From the NCBI RefSeq assembly GCF_004803895.1, contig NZ_CP021978.1, positions 4,154,001 through 4,218,000 of the forward strand: 64,000 nucleotides of DNA, read 5' to 3'. Position numbers and translations under genes: made by a program. A model generated the notes under the pieces. That model searched no databases. It was not told the origin of the DNA and worked only from the letters and a program-made list of their open reading frames with translations. Source of the DNA: Streptomyces hawaiiensis (lineage in GTDB: Bacteria > Actinomycetota > Actinomycetes > Streptomycetales > Streptomycetaceae). Shown here piece by piece: positions 46,771 to 56,358 of this stretch (its first letter is position 1; each line of letters opens with the position of its first letter).

Positions 46771-48879
46771 TCAGCCGTTGCGCTTCCAGCGCGGCTTGTC
46801 CTCGCGGCGCTGGAACGAGCCACCGCCACGGTGGTCGTCACGACGGCCGGAGGGGCGGTCGTGACCGGAGGCGCCGAAGCCGGGGCGGTCGCCCTGACGG
46901 TCGCGGTTGAAGGGGCGGTCGCTGCCACGGTGCCCACCGCGCTCGTCCCGACGCTCGAAGGAGCGGCCCGGACGGTCGTCCCGGCGGAACCCGCCACCAC
47001 GATTGTCGTCACGACGCTCGAACCCACGGCCACCACGGTCATCGCGACGCTCGAAGGAACGGCCACCACCACGGTTGTCATCACGACGGTCATCCCGACG
47101 GAACCCGCCACCACGATTGTCGTCACGACGCTCGAACCCACGGCCACCACGGTCATCGCGACGCTCGAAGGAACGGCCACCACCACGGTTGTCATCACGA
47201 CGGTCATCCCGACGGAACCCGCCACCACGATTGTCGTCACGACGCTCGAACCCACGGCCACCACGGTCATCGCGACGCTCGAAGGAACGGCCACCACCAC
47301 GGTTGTCATCACGACGGTCATCCCGACGGAACCCGCCACCACGGCTGTCGTCACGACGCTCGTACGAACGCCCGCCACGGTCGTCCCGGTCCGTCCGGTC
47401 GACGTCCTGCGCCGCCGGCTGCTCGGGCACGGACACCTCGGCGGCCGCGGCCACCACCGCCGCCTGGGCCTCGGCCACCGCGGCCTCGGGGTCCTCACCC
47501 TGCTCGCGGGCGACCCGGGCGACCAGACGGTCGGCCTCCTCGCGCAGCTCGGTCGCACGCCGCTGCGCCCGCTCCAGCTCCTTGGCGAGCTCGGCGACCT
47601 CACGCTCGGCCTGCTGCGCGGCGTTGCCCACGGACTCCGCCTGGACCTCGGTCATCGACCGGGCACCGGTGATCTCGGCGACCTCCGGGTCGAAAGCGCC
47701 GGCGCCCTGGATGATGTGACGCCCGGCGTCGACGCCCGCGTCCTCCATCAGCCGGAAGATCTGACGCCGCTGGTGCGGCAGCGACAGGGACACGACCGTG
47801 CCCGTGCGGCCGGCACGCGCGGTGCGGCCCGCCCGGTGCAGGTAGTCCTTGTGGTCCCCGGCCGGGTCCACGTTCAGCACCAGGTCGATGCCGTCGACGT
47901 GGATACCGCGAGCGGCGACGTCCGTCGCGACGAGCGCGTTGACGTAGCCCTTCTTGAAGTCCTCGAGCACCCGGGTACGCGCACCCTGCGTCATACCGCC
48001 GTGCAGCGCGTCGGCCTTCACACCGGAGTCGCACAGCTGCTCGGCGATACGGTCGGCGCCCAGCTGGGTGCGGACGAAGATGATCGTGCGGCCCTTGCGG
48101 GAGGCGATCGCGGCGGTGACCGGCGCCTTGTCCTTGGGCTTCACGATCAGGATGTGGTGCGACATGGTCGTGACGTTGCCCTGAGCGCTGTCGACCTCGT
48201 GCGTGACCGGGTCGGTCAGGTAGCGCTTGACCAGCGTGGAGATCTCGTTCTCCATCGTGGCCGAGAACAGCATGCGCTGGCCGCCGGCCGGAACCTGGTC
48301 GAGCAGCTCGGTGACCTCGGGCAGGAAGCCCAGGTCCGACATCTGGTCGGCCTCGTCGAGAACGGCGATCTGCACGTTCTCCAGCGAGCAGGCACCGCGG
48401 TTGATGATGTCGCGAAGGCGGCCCGGCGTGGCGACCAGGACGTCGACGCCCCGCTCCAGGGCATAGATCTGGTTGCCCATCGACGTACCGCCGCAGACGA
48501 CCTTCATCTTCAGGCCGAGGACGTCGCCGTAGGGCTGCAGCGCGTCGGCGACCTGCATGGCGAGCTCACGCGTCGGCGTCAGGATGACGGCCCGCGGCTT
48601 GTGCTTCTCGGTACGGCCGCCGGCCAGCGTGGCCAGCGTCGGCAGACCGAACGACAGGGTCTTGCCGGAGCCGGTGCGGCCACGGCCGAGGATGTCCTTG
48701 CCGGCCAGGGCGTCCGGGATCGTCGCGGCCTGGATCGGGAAGGGGGTGGTCACGCCGTTCTGCGCGAGCTTGCGCACAACGCCTTCGGGGAGGCCGAGCT
48801 CCGCGAACGTGGCCTCGGGGGCGTCCTCGATTGCCTCGTTCTCGGGCACGACGACGTGATCAGTACTGGCGATGGACAT
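46771..48879 (-). CDS. DEAD-box RNA helicase with repetitive Arg/Gly/Asp-rich tail
   Basis: This 702-aa RhlE-type helicase remodels RNA using ATP. Its core (about residues 25-400) has GRGRTGSGKT, PTRELAMQ, VLDEADQM, FSATMENE and HRAGRTARAGRTG. A short coiled coil (about 440-500) is followed by a C-terminal tail of about 190 residues dominated by RRDDRGG and DNRGGG. The tail includes three near-identical 38-aa repeats, and such tails bind RNA and promote condensates. In actinobacteria these helicases act in ribosome assembly and cold adaptation. A leader of up to 330 nt lies upstream. Confidence 0.92.
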   Translation of the reverse strand: MSIASTDHVVVPENEAIEDAPEATFAELGLPEGVVRKLAQNGVTTPFPIQAATIPDALAGKDILGRGRTGSGKTLSFGLPTLATLAGGRTEKHKPRAVILTPTRELAMQVADALQPYGDVLGLKMKVVCGGTSMGNQIYALERGVDVLVATPGRLRDIINRGACSLENVQIAVLDEADQMSDLGFLPEVTELLDQVPAGGQRMLFSATMENEISTLVKRYLTDPVTHEVDSAQGNVTTMSHHILIVKPKDKAPVTAAIASRKGRTIIFVRTQLGADRIAEQLCDSGVKADALHGGMTQGARTRVLEDFKKGYVNALVATDVAARGIHVDGIDLVLNVDPAGDHKDYLHRAGRTARAGRTGTVVSLSLPHQRRQIFRLMEDAGVDAGRHIIQGAGAFDPEVAEITGARSMTEVQAESVGNAAQQAEREVAELAKELERAQRRATELREEADRLVARVAREQGEDPEAAVAEAQAAVVAAAAEVSVPEQPAAQDVDRTDRDDRGGRSYERRDDSRGGGFRRDDRRDDNRGGGRSFERRDDRGGRGFERRDDNRGGGFRRDDRRDDNRGGGRSFERRDDRGGRGFERRDDNRGGGFRRDDRRDDNRGGGRSFERRDDRGGRGFERRDDNRGGGFRRDDRPGRSFERRDERGGHRGSDRPFNRDRQGDRPGFGASGHDRPSGRRDDHRGGGSFQRREDKPRWKRNG
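46987..47328 (-). repeat. Three tandem 114-bp repeats inside the helicase gene
   Basis: Units start at 46987, 47101 and 47215, and a diverged fourth begins at 47329. They are almost identical in DNA, encode 38 residues each and keep the reading frame, so unit number could vary by slippage or recombination without disrupting the protein. Confidence 0.9.
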
Positions 48880-49210
48880 GCGAATGCGAAACCTTCCGGA
48901 GTCTCAAGTCGGCACGCGCCCGTCAACTCCGTGATTCGCGATTCGCAATACGACCGCCTCAATGCGGTCCACCACGGCAAGGGAGAGTACGCGCCACACG
49001 GCGCGCTCTGCAGTGGCGCCGGGCAAGATGGGATCAAACGATCTGCCACCATACGCACTCCGGGCCCCACAAGGCAAACCGGACTGTGCAGGAGGCAGCG
49101 GGCCACTGCCCGAGGGCCGGACAGCTTCCCGAAAACTCCAACCACCCTCCCCCCGGCATTGTTCCCACCCCGGCCGGACATTTTTTCGCCCACCCGCACA
49201 CCCCGCCGCC
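48880..49210. other. Leader region of the DEAD-box helicase gene
   Basis: No gene is visible. The minus strand just before the helicase has closely spaced ATTCGC direct repeats (around 48880-48945). Long leaders are usual for DEAD-box helicase genes, so a regulated 5' UTR is possible. Confidence 0.5.
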
Positions 49211-49744
49211 CTAGGCCGGTGACCCCGCCTCCGGCGCCGGCTCCCGCTGCGCGAGCTGCGGACCCGGCGGCTCGTGCGCCGACGACGACGGCTCCGGCGT
49301 CGGCTCCGGAGACGTCGTCGGCTCCTGCGGCGTCGGCGTGGGCTCCGGCTCGGCCGTCCGGGTGGGCGTCGGCGGCGCCGGCGGCCTCGGCGTGGGCCGG
49401 GCCGGCTTCCCCGGCTTGTCACGCCCCGGCACGGCCGGACTCGCGTCAGCACTCGGAGACGCCTCGGGGGACGCCGACTCCCCCGCCGCGCCGCCCTTGC
49501 CCTTCCTGTCCTTCTCGCCCTTGCCGCGCTCCCGCTCGCCGTCGGCCCCGGCCGCGCCGATCCCGGCGCCGCCGCCCGACACCGCCGGCCCGCCGTCGGG
49601 CGCCTCGCCACCGCGCTGCCCGGCGGAATGCGACGGCTTGACGCTCCCGCCCGCGTCGTCATCGCCGACGCTCATGCAGCCGGCGGCAGCGGCGACCGCC
49701 ACGACCGTGGCGGCCAGTCGGACGGGTACGTACAAGGGGCGCAC
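49211..49744 (-). CDS. Low-complexity lipoprotein
   Basis: The protein is 177 aa from GTG 49744, which follows GGAGGTGG. A short basic N-terminus and hydrophobic segment lead to a lipobox (AVAAAAGC), so the mature protein would be lipid-anchored at the outer face of the membrane. The rest is disordered: a Gly-rich part, a short Lys/Arg/Glu cluster (ERERGKGEKDRKGKGG), then Pro/Ser/Thr/Glu repeats to the end. No domain is recognisable. It may be a spacer protein in the cell wall. Confidence 0.7.
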   Translation of the reverse strand: MRPLYVPVRLAATVVAVAAAAGCMSVGDDDAGGSVKPSHSAGQRGGEAPDGGPAVSGGGAGIGAAGADGERERGKGEKDRKGKGGAAGESASPEASPSADASPAVPGRDKPGKPARPTPRPPAPPTPTRTAEPEPTPTPQEPTTSPEPTPEPSSSAHEPPGPQLAQREPAPEAGSPA

Positions 49745-49831
49745 GGGGCCACCTCCGGAAAGGGTGAGGGAGTCAACACCTCCAACTCCCGCCGCCCACA
49801 AGAGGACACGCGCCCCGTATTCACAACCCGG

Positions 49832-50182
49832 TCAGCCGTAGCCCAGGGCGTGAAGGCGCTCGTCGTCGATACCGAAGTGGTGCGCGATCTCGTGCACCAC
49901 GGTGATCTCCGTCTCCGCGACGACGTCCTCCCGCGACTCGCACATCCGCAGCGTCGGAAGCCGGTACACGGTGATCCGGTCCGGCAGCACACCGGCGTAC
50001 CACTCGCCCCGATCGGTCAGCGGCGTCCCCTCGTACAGCCCGAGCAACTCGGGATCGTCCGCCGGCGGATCGTCCTCGACGAACACCGCGACGTTGTCCA
50101 TCAGTCGCGTCAACTCCGGCGGGATCCGGTCGAGCGCCTCGGCGACCAGCTCCTCGAACTCCTCGCGCGTCATCTCCAGCAC
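49832..50182 (-). CDS. Zincin-like metallopeptidase family protein (DUF1025 type)
   Basis: The product is 116 aa from GTG 50182, reading VLEMTREEFEELVAEALDRIP, or from the ATG three codons later. The C-terminal motif EITVVHEIAHHFGIDDERL contains HExxHxxG(I/D), the zinc site of minimal zincins. The family is widespread and small, and the natural substrate is unknown. It is divergent from the metallophosphoesterase gene with an 83-bp gap. Confidence 0.85.
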   Translation of the reverse strand: MLEMTREEFEELVAEALDRIPPELTRLMDNVAVFVEDDPPADDPELLGLYEGTPLTDRGEWYAGVLPDRITVYRLPTLRMCESREDVVAETEITVVHEIAHHFGIDDERLHALGYG

Positions 50183-50265
50183 AGGCCCATTGTCAGCCAC
50201 AACACAGCCGTACGAGAGCCCACCGCCGCCGCATATCCGCCCCCGCACTTGGGCATACGGGACCA

Positions 50266-51840
50266 ATGGCCCGCGTCCCCGCCGCAGTCCTGAGTGTCCT
50301 GAACCCCCTCCGCAAAGCCCCGCACGCCCTGACCCGCCGCTACCGCGCCCGCCAGGCACCCACCACGATCCAACTCGTGACACAGCCGCACCCCTGGACC
50401 CGCGCGGTGGGACTCGTCACCGTCGTCCTCCTCGGCGCCTGGCTGGGGCTGCTGGTCGTGGGCAACGTCCGCGTCCCGGTCGGCCCCATGAACACCACCA
50501 TGACCCTGCGCCCCTCCTTCACCGGCGGCACCAAGATCAACATCTCGCCCCTGGGCGCCCTGGAACTGAACAGCCACATCGCCCCCGTCCGCCTCGACGT
50601 GAACGTCGACCAACTGGACCCCGACCGCTCACAGGCCCTCGTCGACCACCCCGAACGCCTCTCCGGCCTCCAGGACGAGGTCACCGAGGACGTGGGCCGC
50701 GGCACCCTCGACCTGGCCGTCCGCTCCGGCGTCGCCGTCGTCGCCGGGGCCACCGCCCTCGGCCTCGCCGTCTACCGCCGCCCACGCCGCGCCCTGGCCG
50801 CCGGCGGCCTCGCCCTCACCCTCCTCGCCGCCTCCGGCGGCACGGCCTACGCCACCTGGCGCCCCGACTCCGTCCTGGAACCCAAATTCTCCGGCCTGCT
50901 CACCTCGGCCCCCTCCCTGGTCGGCAACGCACGCAGCATCGTCACGGAATTCGACGTCTACCAGAAGGAGTTGGCCCGCCTGGTCACCAACGTGACCAAG
51001 CTCTACGACGCCACCTCGACGCTCCCCGCCTACGCACCCGACCCCTCCACCATCCGGGTCCTGCACGTCTCCGACATCCATCTGAACCCGGCGAGCTGGA
51101 AGATCATCGCCTCGCTCGTGGAGCAGTACAAGGTCGATGTGATCGTCGACTCGGGCGACACGATGGACCACGGCACGGCCACCGAGAACGGCTTCCTGGA
51201 CCCCATCGAGGACCTCGGAGCCCCCTACGTCTGGGTCCGCGGAAACCACGACTCGATGATCACCCAGCGCTACATGGAGAACCTGAAGAACGTCCACGTC
51301 CTGGACGACGGCAAAGCCAAGACGATCAAGGGCCTGCGCTTCGCCGGCATCGGCGACCCGCAGTTCACCCCCGACCGCTCCCAGCAGACCGGCGCCGAGC
51401 AGTCCCAGGAACTGGCCGGCGCCCGCCTGGCCACGGCCCTGCGCGACCAGACCGCGGCCGGCACCCCGGTGGACATCGCCATCGCCCACGAGCCCTCCGC
51501 GGCCCGCGAGGTCGACGGCGAGGTCCCCCTGGCCCTGGCCGGCCATCTCCACCACGACGAGATGGAGGACCTGCCGTACGGCACCCGACTCCGCATCGAG
51601 GGCTCCACGGGCGGCAGCGGCCTGCGCGCCATCGAGGGCAAGCACCCCGACCCCATCGAGGCATCGATCCTGTACTTCGACCGGGACACCCGCCATCTCC
51701 AGGCCTGGGACGAGATCGAACTGGGCGGCCTCGGCCTCACGACGGCCGAGGTCAGCCGCCACCTCCCGAAGGAGAACCAGCCCGGCGCGACCCCGTCCCC
51801 CAGCACCCCACCAAAGGGCACTCCCTCCCCCTCCTCCTAA
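50266..51840 (+). CDS. Membrane-anchored metallophosphoesterase
   Basis: This 524-aa protein has hydrophobic segments at about residues 45-68 and 145-205, then a calcineurin-like phosphoesterase domain (about 262-470). Metal-binding motifs are LHVSDIHLN, DSGDTMDHG, VRGNHDS, IAHEPS and AGHLHH. The Ser/Pro/Thr-rich end resembles a wall-spanning or flexible tail. It could hydrolyse a phospholipid, nucleotide or wall phosphate outside the membrane, but the substrate is not predictable. CATACG at 50254-50259 just before ATG 50266 suggests a leaderless mRNA. Confidence 0.88.
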   Translation: MARVPAAVLSVLNPLRKAPHALTRRYRARQAPTTIQLVTQPHPWTRAVGLVTVVLLGAWLGLLVVGNVRVPVGPMNTTMTLRPSFTGGTKINISPLGALELNSHIAPVRLDVNVDQLDPDRSQALVDHPERLSGLQDEVTEDVGRGTLDLAVRSGVAVVAGATALGLAVYRRPRRALAAGGLALTLLAASGGTAYATWRPDSVLEPKFSGLLTSAPSLVGNARSIVTEFDVYQKELARLVTNVTKLYDATSTLPAYAPDPSTIRVLHVSDIHLNPASWKIIASLVEQYKVDVIVDSGDTMDHGTATENGFLDPIEDLGAPYVWVRGNHDSMITQRYMENLKNVHVLDDGKAKTIKGLRFAGIGDPQFTPDRSQQTGAEQSQELAGARLATALRDQTAAGTPVDIAIAHEPSAAREVDGEVPLALAGHLHHDEMEDLPYGTRLRIEGSTGGSGLRAIEGKHPDPIEASILYFDRDTRHLQAWDEIELGGLGLTTAEVSRHLPKENQPGATPSPSTPPKGTPSPSS

Positions 51841-51920
51841 ACCGTTTTGGCGATAGCTCCCGCCATCCCATATGCTTCTCACGTCCCCGACGCGCTGAGA
51901 AGCGCCCAGGCGGGCCGATA

Positions 51921-51993
51921 GCCCTCATCGTCTAGCGGCCTAGGACGCCGCCCTTTCAAGGCGGTAGCACGGGTTCGAATCCCGTTGGGGGCA
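51921..51993 (+). tRNA. tRNA-Glu (anticodon TTC)
   Basis: The 73-nt cloverleaf begins GCCCTCATCGTCTAGCGGCC, with anticodon loop CTTTCAA and T arm GGTTCGAATCC. Acceptor stem GCCCTCA/TGGGGGC. Confidence 0.95.
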
Positions 51994-52028
51994 CGCACCA
52001 CCCTGTGCGACACTGTCGTACGAAGCTT

Positions 52029-52103
52029 GGTCCTGTGGAGCAGTTTGGAGTGCTCGCCACCCTGTCAAGGTGGAGGCCGCGGGTTCAAATCCCGTCAGGA
52101 CCG
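52029..52103 (+). tRNA. tRNA-Asp (anticodon GTC), copy 1
   Basis: The 75-nt cloverleaf begins GGTCCTGTGGAGCAGTTTGG, with anticodon loop CTGTCAA. It is identical to the copy at 56359-56433. Confidence 0.95.
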
Positions 52104-52107
52104 CTGA

Positions 52108-52123
52108 GGTTTCACGTGAAACC
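52108..52123. promoter_or_regulatory. parS-like site (ParB binding)
   Basis: GGTTTCACGTGAAACC is a perfect 16-bp palindrome. Its inner 14 bp, GTTTCACGTGAAAC, equals the parS consensus known for Streptomyces ParB. It sits between tRNA-Asp and tRNA-Phe. Streptomyces carry many parS sites clustered within several hundred kb of oriC, which fits this region. Confidence 0.85.
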
Positions 52124-52127
52124 TCGT

Positions 52128-52201
52128 GGCTGGGTAGCTCAGTTGGTACGAGCGTCCGACTGAAAATCGGAAGGTCGCCGGTTCGACCCCGGCCCCAGCC
52201 A
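52128..52201 (+). tRNA. tRNA-Phe (anticodon GAA)
   Basis: The 74-nt cloverleaf begins GGCTGGGTAGCTCAGTTGG, with anticodon loop CTGAAAA and acceptor GGCTGGG/CCCAGCC. Confidence 0.95.
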
Positions 52202-52206
52202 CAGCC

Positions 52207-52234
52207 AAGGCCCCGATCTCCGGATCGGGGCCTT
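52207..52234 (+). terminator. Terminator of the Glu-Asp-Phe tRNA cluster
   Basis: A perfect 12-bp stem AAGGCCCCGATC (52207-52218) pairs with 52223-52234 across a TCCG loop, followed by GTTGT. It begins 6 nt after tRNA-Phe. Confidence 0.85.
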
Positions 52235-52320
52235 GTTGTATGCCTCGTGGATGGGCGTCTGGGGGCTCGGTTGAAATCCGTTCGCCACTGATTTGTGGAG
52301 GATGAGATCCTGGACCCCGT

Positions 52321-55300
52321 ATGTCTACGCACCCCGCCCCCGCCCTCGGCGCCCTCGCCCCCCGCCTGACCGAGCTGTCCCTGCGCGATGCGCACCGGCT
52401 TGGGCGCAGGCTCGAAGGTGCGCGCAAGATCCGTAAGCCGGAGGTCCGGGCCGCCGTGCTCGCCGAGATCGAGGCGGAGGTCGGCAGGGCCGAGGAACGG
52501 ATGGCCGGGCGGCGTGCCCTCGTGCCCGAGGTCACGTACCCCGAGCAGTTGCCGGTCAGCCAGAAGAAGGACGCGATCGCCGACGCCATCCGCGATCACC
52601 AGGTCGTGATCGTCGCCGGTGAGACGGGCTCCGGCAAGACGACGCAGATTCCCAAGATCTGCCTGGAGCTCGGGCGCGGCGTACGCGGCATGATCGGGCA
52701 CACGCAGCCGCGCAGGATCGCCGCCCGTACGGTCGCCGAGCGTGTCGCCGAGGAGCTGGACACCCCGCTCGGCGCGGCCGTCGGCTGGAAGGTCCGCTTC
52801 ACCGATCAGGTCGATCCGGACGCCACCTTCGTCAAGCTGATGACGGACGGCATTCTGCTCGCCGAGGTCCAGACCGACCGCGAGCTGCGTGCTTACGACA
52901 CGATCATCATCGATGAGGCCCACGAGCGGTCGCTCAACATCGATTTCCTGCTGGGGTATCTCGCCCAGCTGCTGCCGAAGCGGCCGGACCTGAAGGTCGT
53001 CATCACGTCGGCCACGATCGACCCCGAGCGTTTCTCGCGGCATTTCGGTGACGCCCCGATCGTCGAGGTCAGCGGCCGTACGTATCCGGTGGAGGTCCGT
53101 TACCGGCCGCTGCTGGAGGAGGACGGCGACGACGCCGACCGCGACCAGATCACCGCGATCACCGATGCCGTGGAGGAGTTGCAGGGGGAGGGCAAGGGGG
53201 ACATCCTCGTCTTCCTCTCCGGTGAGCGGGAGATCAGGGACACGGCGGACGCGCTCACCAAGAAGAACTACCGCTTCACGGAGGTCCTGCCGCTCTACGC
53301 CCGGCTCTCCCATGCGGAGCAGCACCGTGTCTTCCAGCCGCACACCGGTCGCCGGATCGTTCTGGCCACGAATGTCGCCGAGACCTCGCTGACGGTCCCG
53401 GGTATCAAGTACGTCATCGATCCCGGCTTCGCCCGGATCTCTCGCTACAGCCACCGCACCAAGGTCCAGCGGCTGCCCATCGAGCCGGTGTCGCAGGCCA
53501 GCGCCAACCAGCGCAAGGGCCGCTGCGGGCGTACGTCGGACGGTATCTGCATCCGGCTGTACAGCGAGGACGACTTCGACGCCCGCCCGGAGTTCACGGA
53601 CGCGGAGATCCTCCGTACGAACCTCGCCTCCGTCATCCTGCAGATGACCGCGGCGGGCCTCGGCGACATCGAGAAGTTCCCCTTCATCGACCCGCCGGAC
53701 CACCGCAACATCCGCGACGGTGTGCAGCTGCTCCAGGAGCTGAACGCTCTGGATCCGGCGCAGAAGGACCCCCGTAAGCGGCTCACGGACACCGGCCGCA
53801 AGCTGGCCCAGCTGCCCGTCGACCCCCGGCTCGCCCGGATGGTGCTGGAGGCGGACAGGAACGGCTGTGCGCGCGAGGTCATGGTCATAGCCGCCGCGCT
53901 GTCCATTCAGGATCCGCGTGAGCGCCCGGCCGACAAGCAGGCTCAGGCGGACCAGCAGCACGCTCGTTTCAAGGACGAGACCAGCGATTTCCTGGCGTAC
54001 CTGAACCTCTGGCGTTACATCCGCGAGCAGCAGAAGGAGCGGGGTTCTTCGTCCTTCCGCCGGATGTGCAAGCAGGAGTACCTGAACTTCCTTCGCATCC
54101 GTGAATGGCAGGACATCTACACGCAGTTGCGCACGGTCGCCAAGCAGATGGGCATCCACCTCAACGAGGACGACGCCCCGGCCGACCGTATCCATCTCTC
54201 GCTCCTGGCCGGTCTGCTGTCGCACATCGGTATGAAGGACGTGAAGGAAGGCGCGAAGAACGAGTATCTGGGGGCGCGGAGCGCCAAGTTCGCGGTCTTT
54301 CCCGGCTCGGCCCTTTTCAAGAAGCCCCCGCGTTTCGTGATGTCCGCCGAGCTCGTCGAGACGTCCCGCCTGTGGGCCCGTGTCAACGCCAGGATCGAGC
54401 CCGAGTGGGTCGAGCCCCTCGCCGCGCACCTCGTCAAGCGCACGTACAGCGAGCCGCACTGGGAGAAGGACCAGGCGGCGGTGATGGCGTACGAGAAGGT
54501 CACGCTCTACGGCGTGCCGATCGTGGCGCAGCGGAAGGTGAACTACGGGCGGATCGATCCGGAGGTCAGCCGTGAGTTGTTCATCCGGAACGCGCTGGTC
54601 GAGGGTGACTGGCGTACGCACCACAAGTTCTTCTCGGACAATCGCCGCCTTCTCACCGAGGTCGAGGAGCTGGAGCATCGGGCCCGGCGCCGGGACATCC
54701 TGGTCGACGACGAGACGCTGTACGACTTCTACGAACAGCGGATTCCCGAACACGTCGTTTCCGGGGCGCACTTCGACTCCTGGTGGAAGCACAAGCGGCA
54801 CGAGCAGCCCGACTTCCTCGATTTCGAGCGCGAGATGCTCATCAACGAGAAGGCGGGTGAGGTCAGCAAGGCCGACTATCCGGACTCCTGGCGTCAGGGG
54901 AACTTGAAGTTCCGGGTGACGTACCAGTTCGAGCCGGGCGCGGATGCCGACGGTGTGACCGTCCACGTCCCGCTGCAGGTCCTCAACCAGGTCAGGGACG
55001 AGGGTTTCGACTGGCAGATCCCGGGTCTGCGCGAGGAGCTGGTGACGGAGCTGATCCGGTCGCTGCCCAAGCCGATCCGCCGGCATTACGTCCCCGCGCC
55101 GAACTTCGCGAAGGCGTTTTTGGACCGGTCCGTCCCTCTCCAGGAGCCCCTCACCGCGACGATGACCCGCGAGTTGCGGCTCATGGTGGGCGTGCCCTTC
55201 GAGGCGGACGACTTCGATCTGTCCAAAGTCCCCGACCATCTGAAGGTCACGTTCCGGATCGTCGACGAGCGGCGCCGCAAACTGGCCGAGGACAAGGACC

Positions 55301-56265
55301 TGGAGGCGCTGAAGCTCGCGCTGCGTCCGAAGGCCCGCCAGGCTCTCTCCCAGGCGGCCGCGGCGACCGCCGAGCGCTCCGGTGGTGAGTCCCTGGAGCG
55401 CACGGGCCTGACCGACTGGACGATCGGCAGCCTCACCCGGGTCTTCGAGACCCGTCGGGCCGGCCAGCCGGTCAAGGCTTACCCGGCGCTGGTCGATGAC
55501 GGCGACACGGTCTCCGTGCGCCTCTTCGACACGGAGGCGGAGCAGGCGCAGGCCATGTGGAAGGGCACGCGTCGGCTGATTCTGCGCAACATCCCGGTCA
55601 ACCCGGCGAAATTCGCGAGCGATCGCCTGACGAACGCGCAGAAGCTGGCGCTGTCGGCGAATCCGCACGGCTCGGTCCAGGGTCTGTTCGACGACTGCGC
55701 GATGGCCGCCGCGGACAAGCTGATCGGGGACTTCGGCGGGCCGGCGTGGGACGAGGAGTCGTACCGCAAGCTGTACGACAAGGTGCGTGCCGAGATCGTC
55801 GACACGACCGTCCGTACGGTGGGGCAGGTGCAGCAGGTCCTGGCCGCCTGGCAGGCCTGTGAACGACGTCTGAAGGGGGTACGAAGCACCGTGCTGCTGC
55901 CGAACCTCCAGGACGTACGGGGGCAGCTGGACGCCCTCGTGAAGCCGGGTTTCGTGACGGAGGCGGGGCTGCGGCGCATGCCGGACCTGATGCGTTACCT
56001 GGTGGCGGCCGACCGTCGTCTGCAGCAGATGGCGACGAACGTCCAGCGGGACACCACGCGGATGCAGAAGGTCCACGAGATGCAGGACGAGTACGCCTGG
56101 CTCCTGGAGCAGTTGCCGCAGGGCCGTCCGGTGCCGTCGTCGGTTCTGGACATCCGCTGGATGATCGAGGAGCTCCGGGTCAGCTATTTCGCCCACGCGC
56201 TCGGTACGGCGTACCCCGTCTCCGACAAGCGGATCGTGAAGGCGATCGACGCGGCGGCACCGTAA
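52321..56265 (+). CDS. hrpA: ATP-dependent RNA helicase HrpA
   Basis: This 1314-aa DEAH-box helicase is close to the E. coli HrpA length. Motifs in order are GETGSGKTTQIPK (near residue 100), TQPRRIAARTVAERVAEEL, IIIDEAHERSLN, ITSATID, NVAETSLTVPGIKYVIDPG and QRKGRCGRTSDG. Helicase-associated (HA2), OB-fold and the long HrpA C-terminal domain (DUF3418) follow. HrpA resolves collided or stalled ribosomes in E. coli. The ATG at 52321 has a purine-rich GGAGGATGAG about 17 nt upstream, which is farther than usual. The gene lies between two identical tRNA-Asp genes. Confidence 0.95.
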   Translation: MSTHPAPALGALAPRLTELSLRDAHRLGRRLEGARKIRKPEVRAAVLAEIEAEVGRAEERMAGRRALVPEVTYPEQLPVSQKKDAIADAIRDHQVVIVAGETGSGKTTQIPKICLELGRGVRGMIGHTQPRRIAARTVAERVAEELDTPLGAAVGWKVRFTDQVDPDATFVKLMTDGILLAEVQTDRELRAYDTIIIDEAHERSLNIDFLLGYLAQLLPKRPDLKVVITSATIDPERFSRHFGDAPIVEVSGRTYPVEVRYRPLLEEDGDDADRDQITAITDAVEELQGEGKGDILVFLSGEREIRDTADALTKKNYRFTEVLPLYARLSHAEQHRVFQPHTGRRIVLATNVAETSLTVPGIKYVIDPGFARISRYSHRTKVQRLPIEPVSQASANQRKGRCGRTSDGICIRLYSEDDFDARPEFTDAEILRTNLASVILQMTAAGLGDIEKFPFIDPPDHRNIRDGVQLLQELNALDPAQKDPRKRLTDTGRKLAQLPVDPRLARMVLEADRNGCAREVMVIAAALSIQDPRERPADKQAQADQQHARFKDETSDFLAYLNLWRYIREQQKERGSSSFRRMCKQEYLNFLRIREWQDIYTQLRTVAKQMGIHLNEDDAPADRIHLSLLAGLLSHIGMKDVKEGAKNEYLGARSAKFAVFPGSALFKKPPRFVMSAELVETSRLWARVNARIEPEWVEPLAAHLVKRTYSEPHWEKDQAAVMAYEKVTLYGVPIVAQRKVNYGRIDPEVSRELFIRNALVEGDWRTHHKFFSDNRRLLTEVEELEHRARRRDILVDDETLYDFYEQRIPEHVVSGAHFDSWWKHKRHEQPDFLDFEREMLINEKAGEVSKADYPDSWRQGNLKFRVTYQFEPGADADGVTVHVPLQVLNQVRDEGFDWQIPGLREELVTELIRSLPKPIRRHYVPAPNFAKAFLDRSVPLQEPLTATMTRELRLMVGVPFEADDFDLSKVPDHLKVTFRIVDERRRKLAEDKDLEALKLALRPKARQALSQAAAATAERSGGESLERTGLTDWTIGSLTRVFETRRAGQPVKAYPALVDDGDTVSVRLFDTEAEQAQAMWKGTRRLILRNIPVNPAKFASDRLTNAQKLALSANPHGSVQGLFDDCAMAAADKLIGDFGGPAWDEESYRKLYDKVRAEIVDTTVRTVGQVQQVLAAWQACERRLKGVRSTVLLPNLQDVRGQLDALVKPGFVTEAGLRRMPDLMRYLVAADRRLQQMATNVQRDTTRMQKVHEMQDEYAWLLEQLPQGRPVPSSVLDIRWMIEELRVSYFAHALGTAYPVSDKRIVKAIDAAAP

Positions 56266-56358
56266 CGGCACTCGCACGCAGGGTGAGTTCGACCAGGCGC
56301 TCACCCTCCTGTAGAGTCTCTTCTCGCAGCGCAACGCACCATTGGCGCCGCGAAACCT

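Noticed and set aside
51940..56334. A 1464-codon open frame antisense to hrpA
   Set aside because: Its translation is the complement of HrpA codons and runs through tRNA genes; no recognisable domain.
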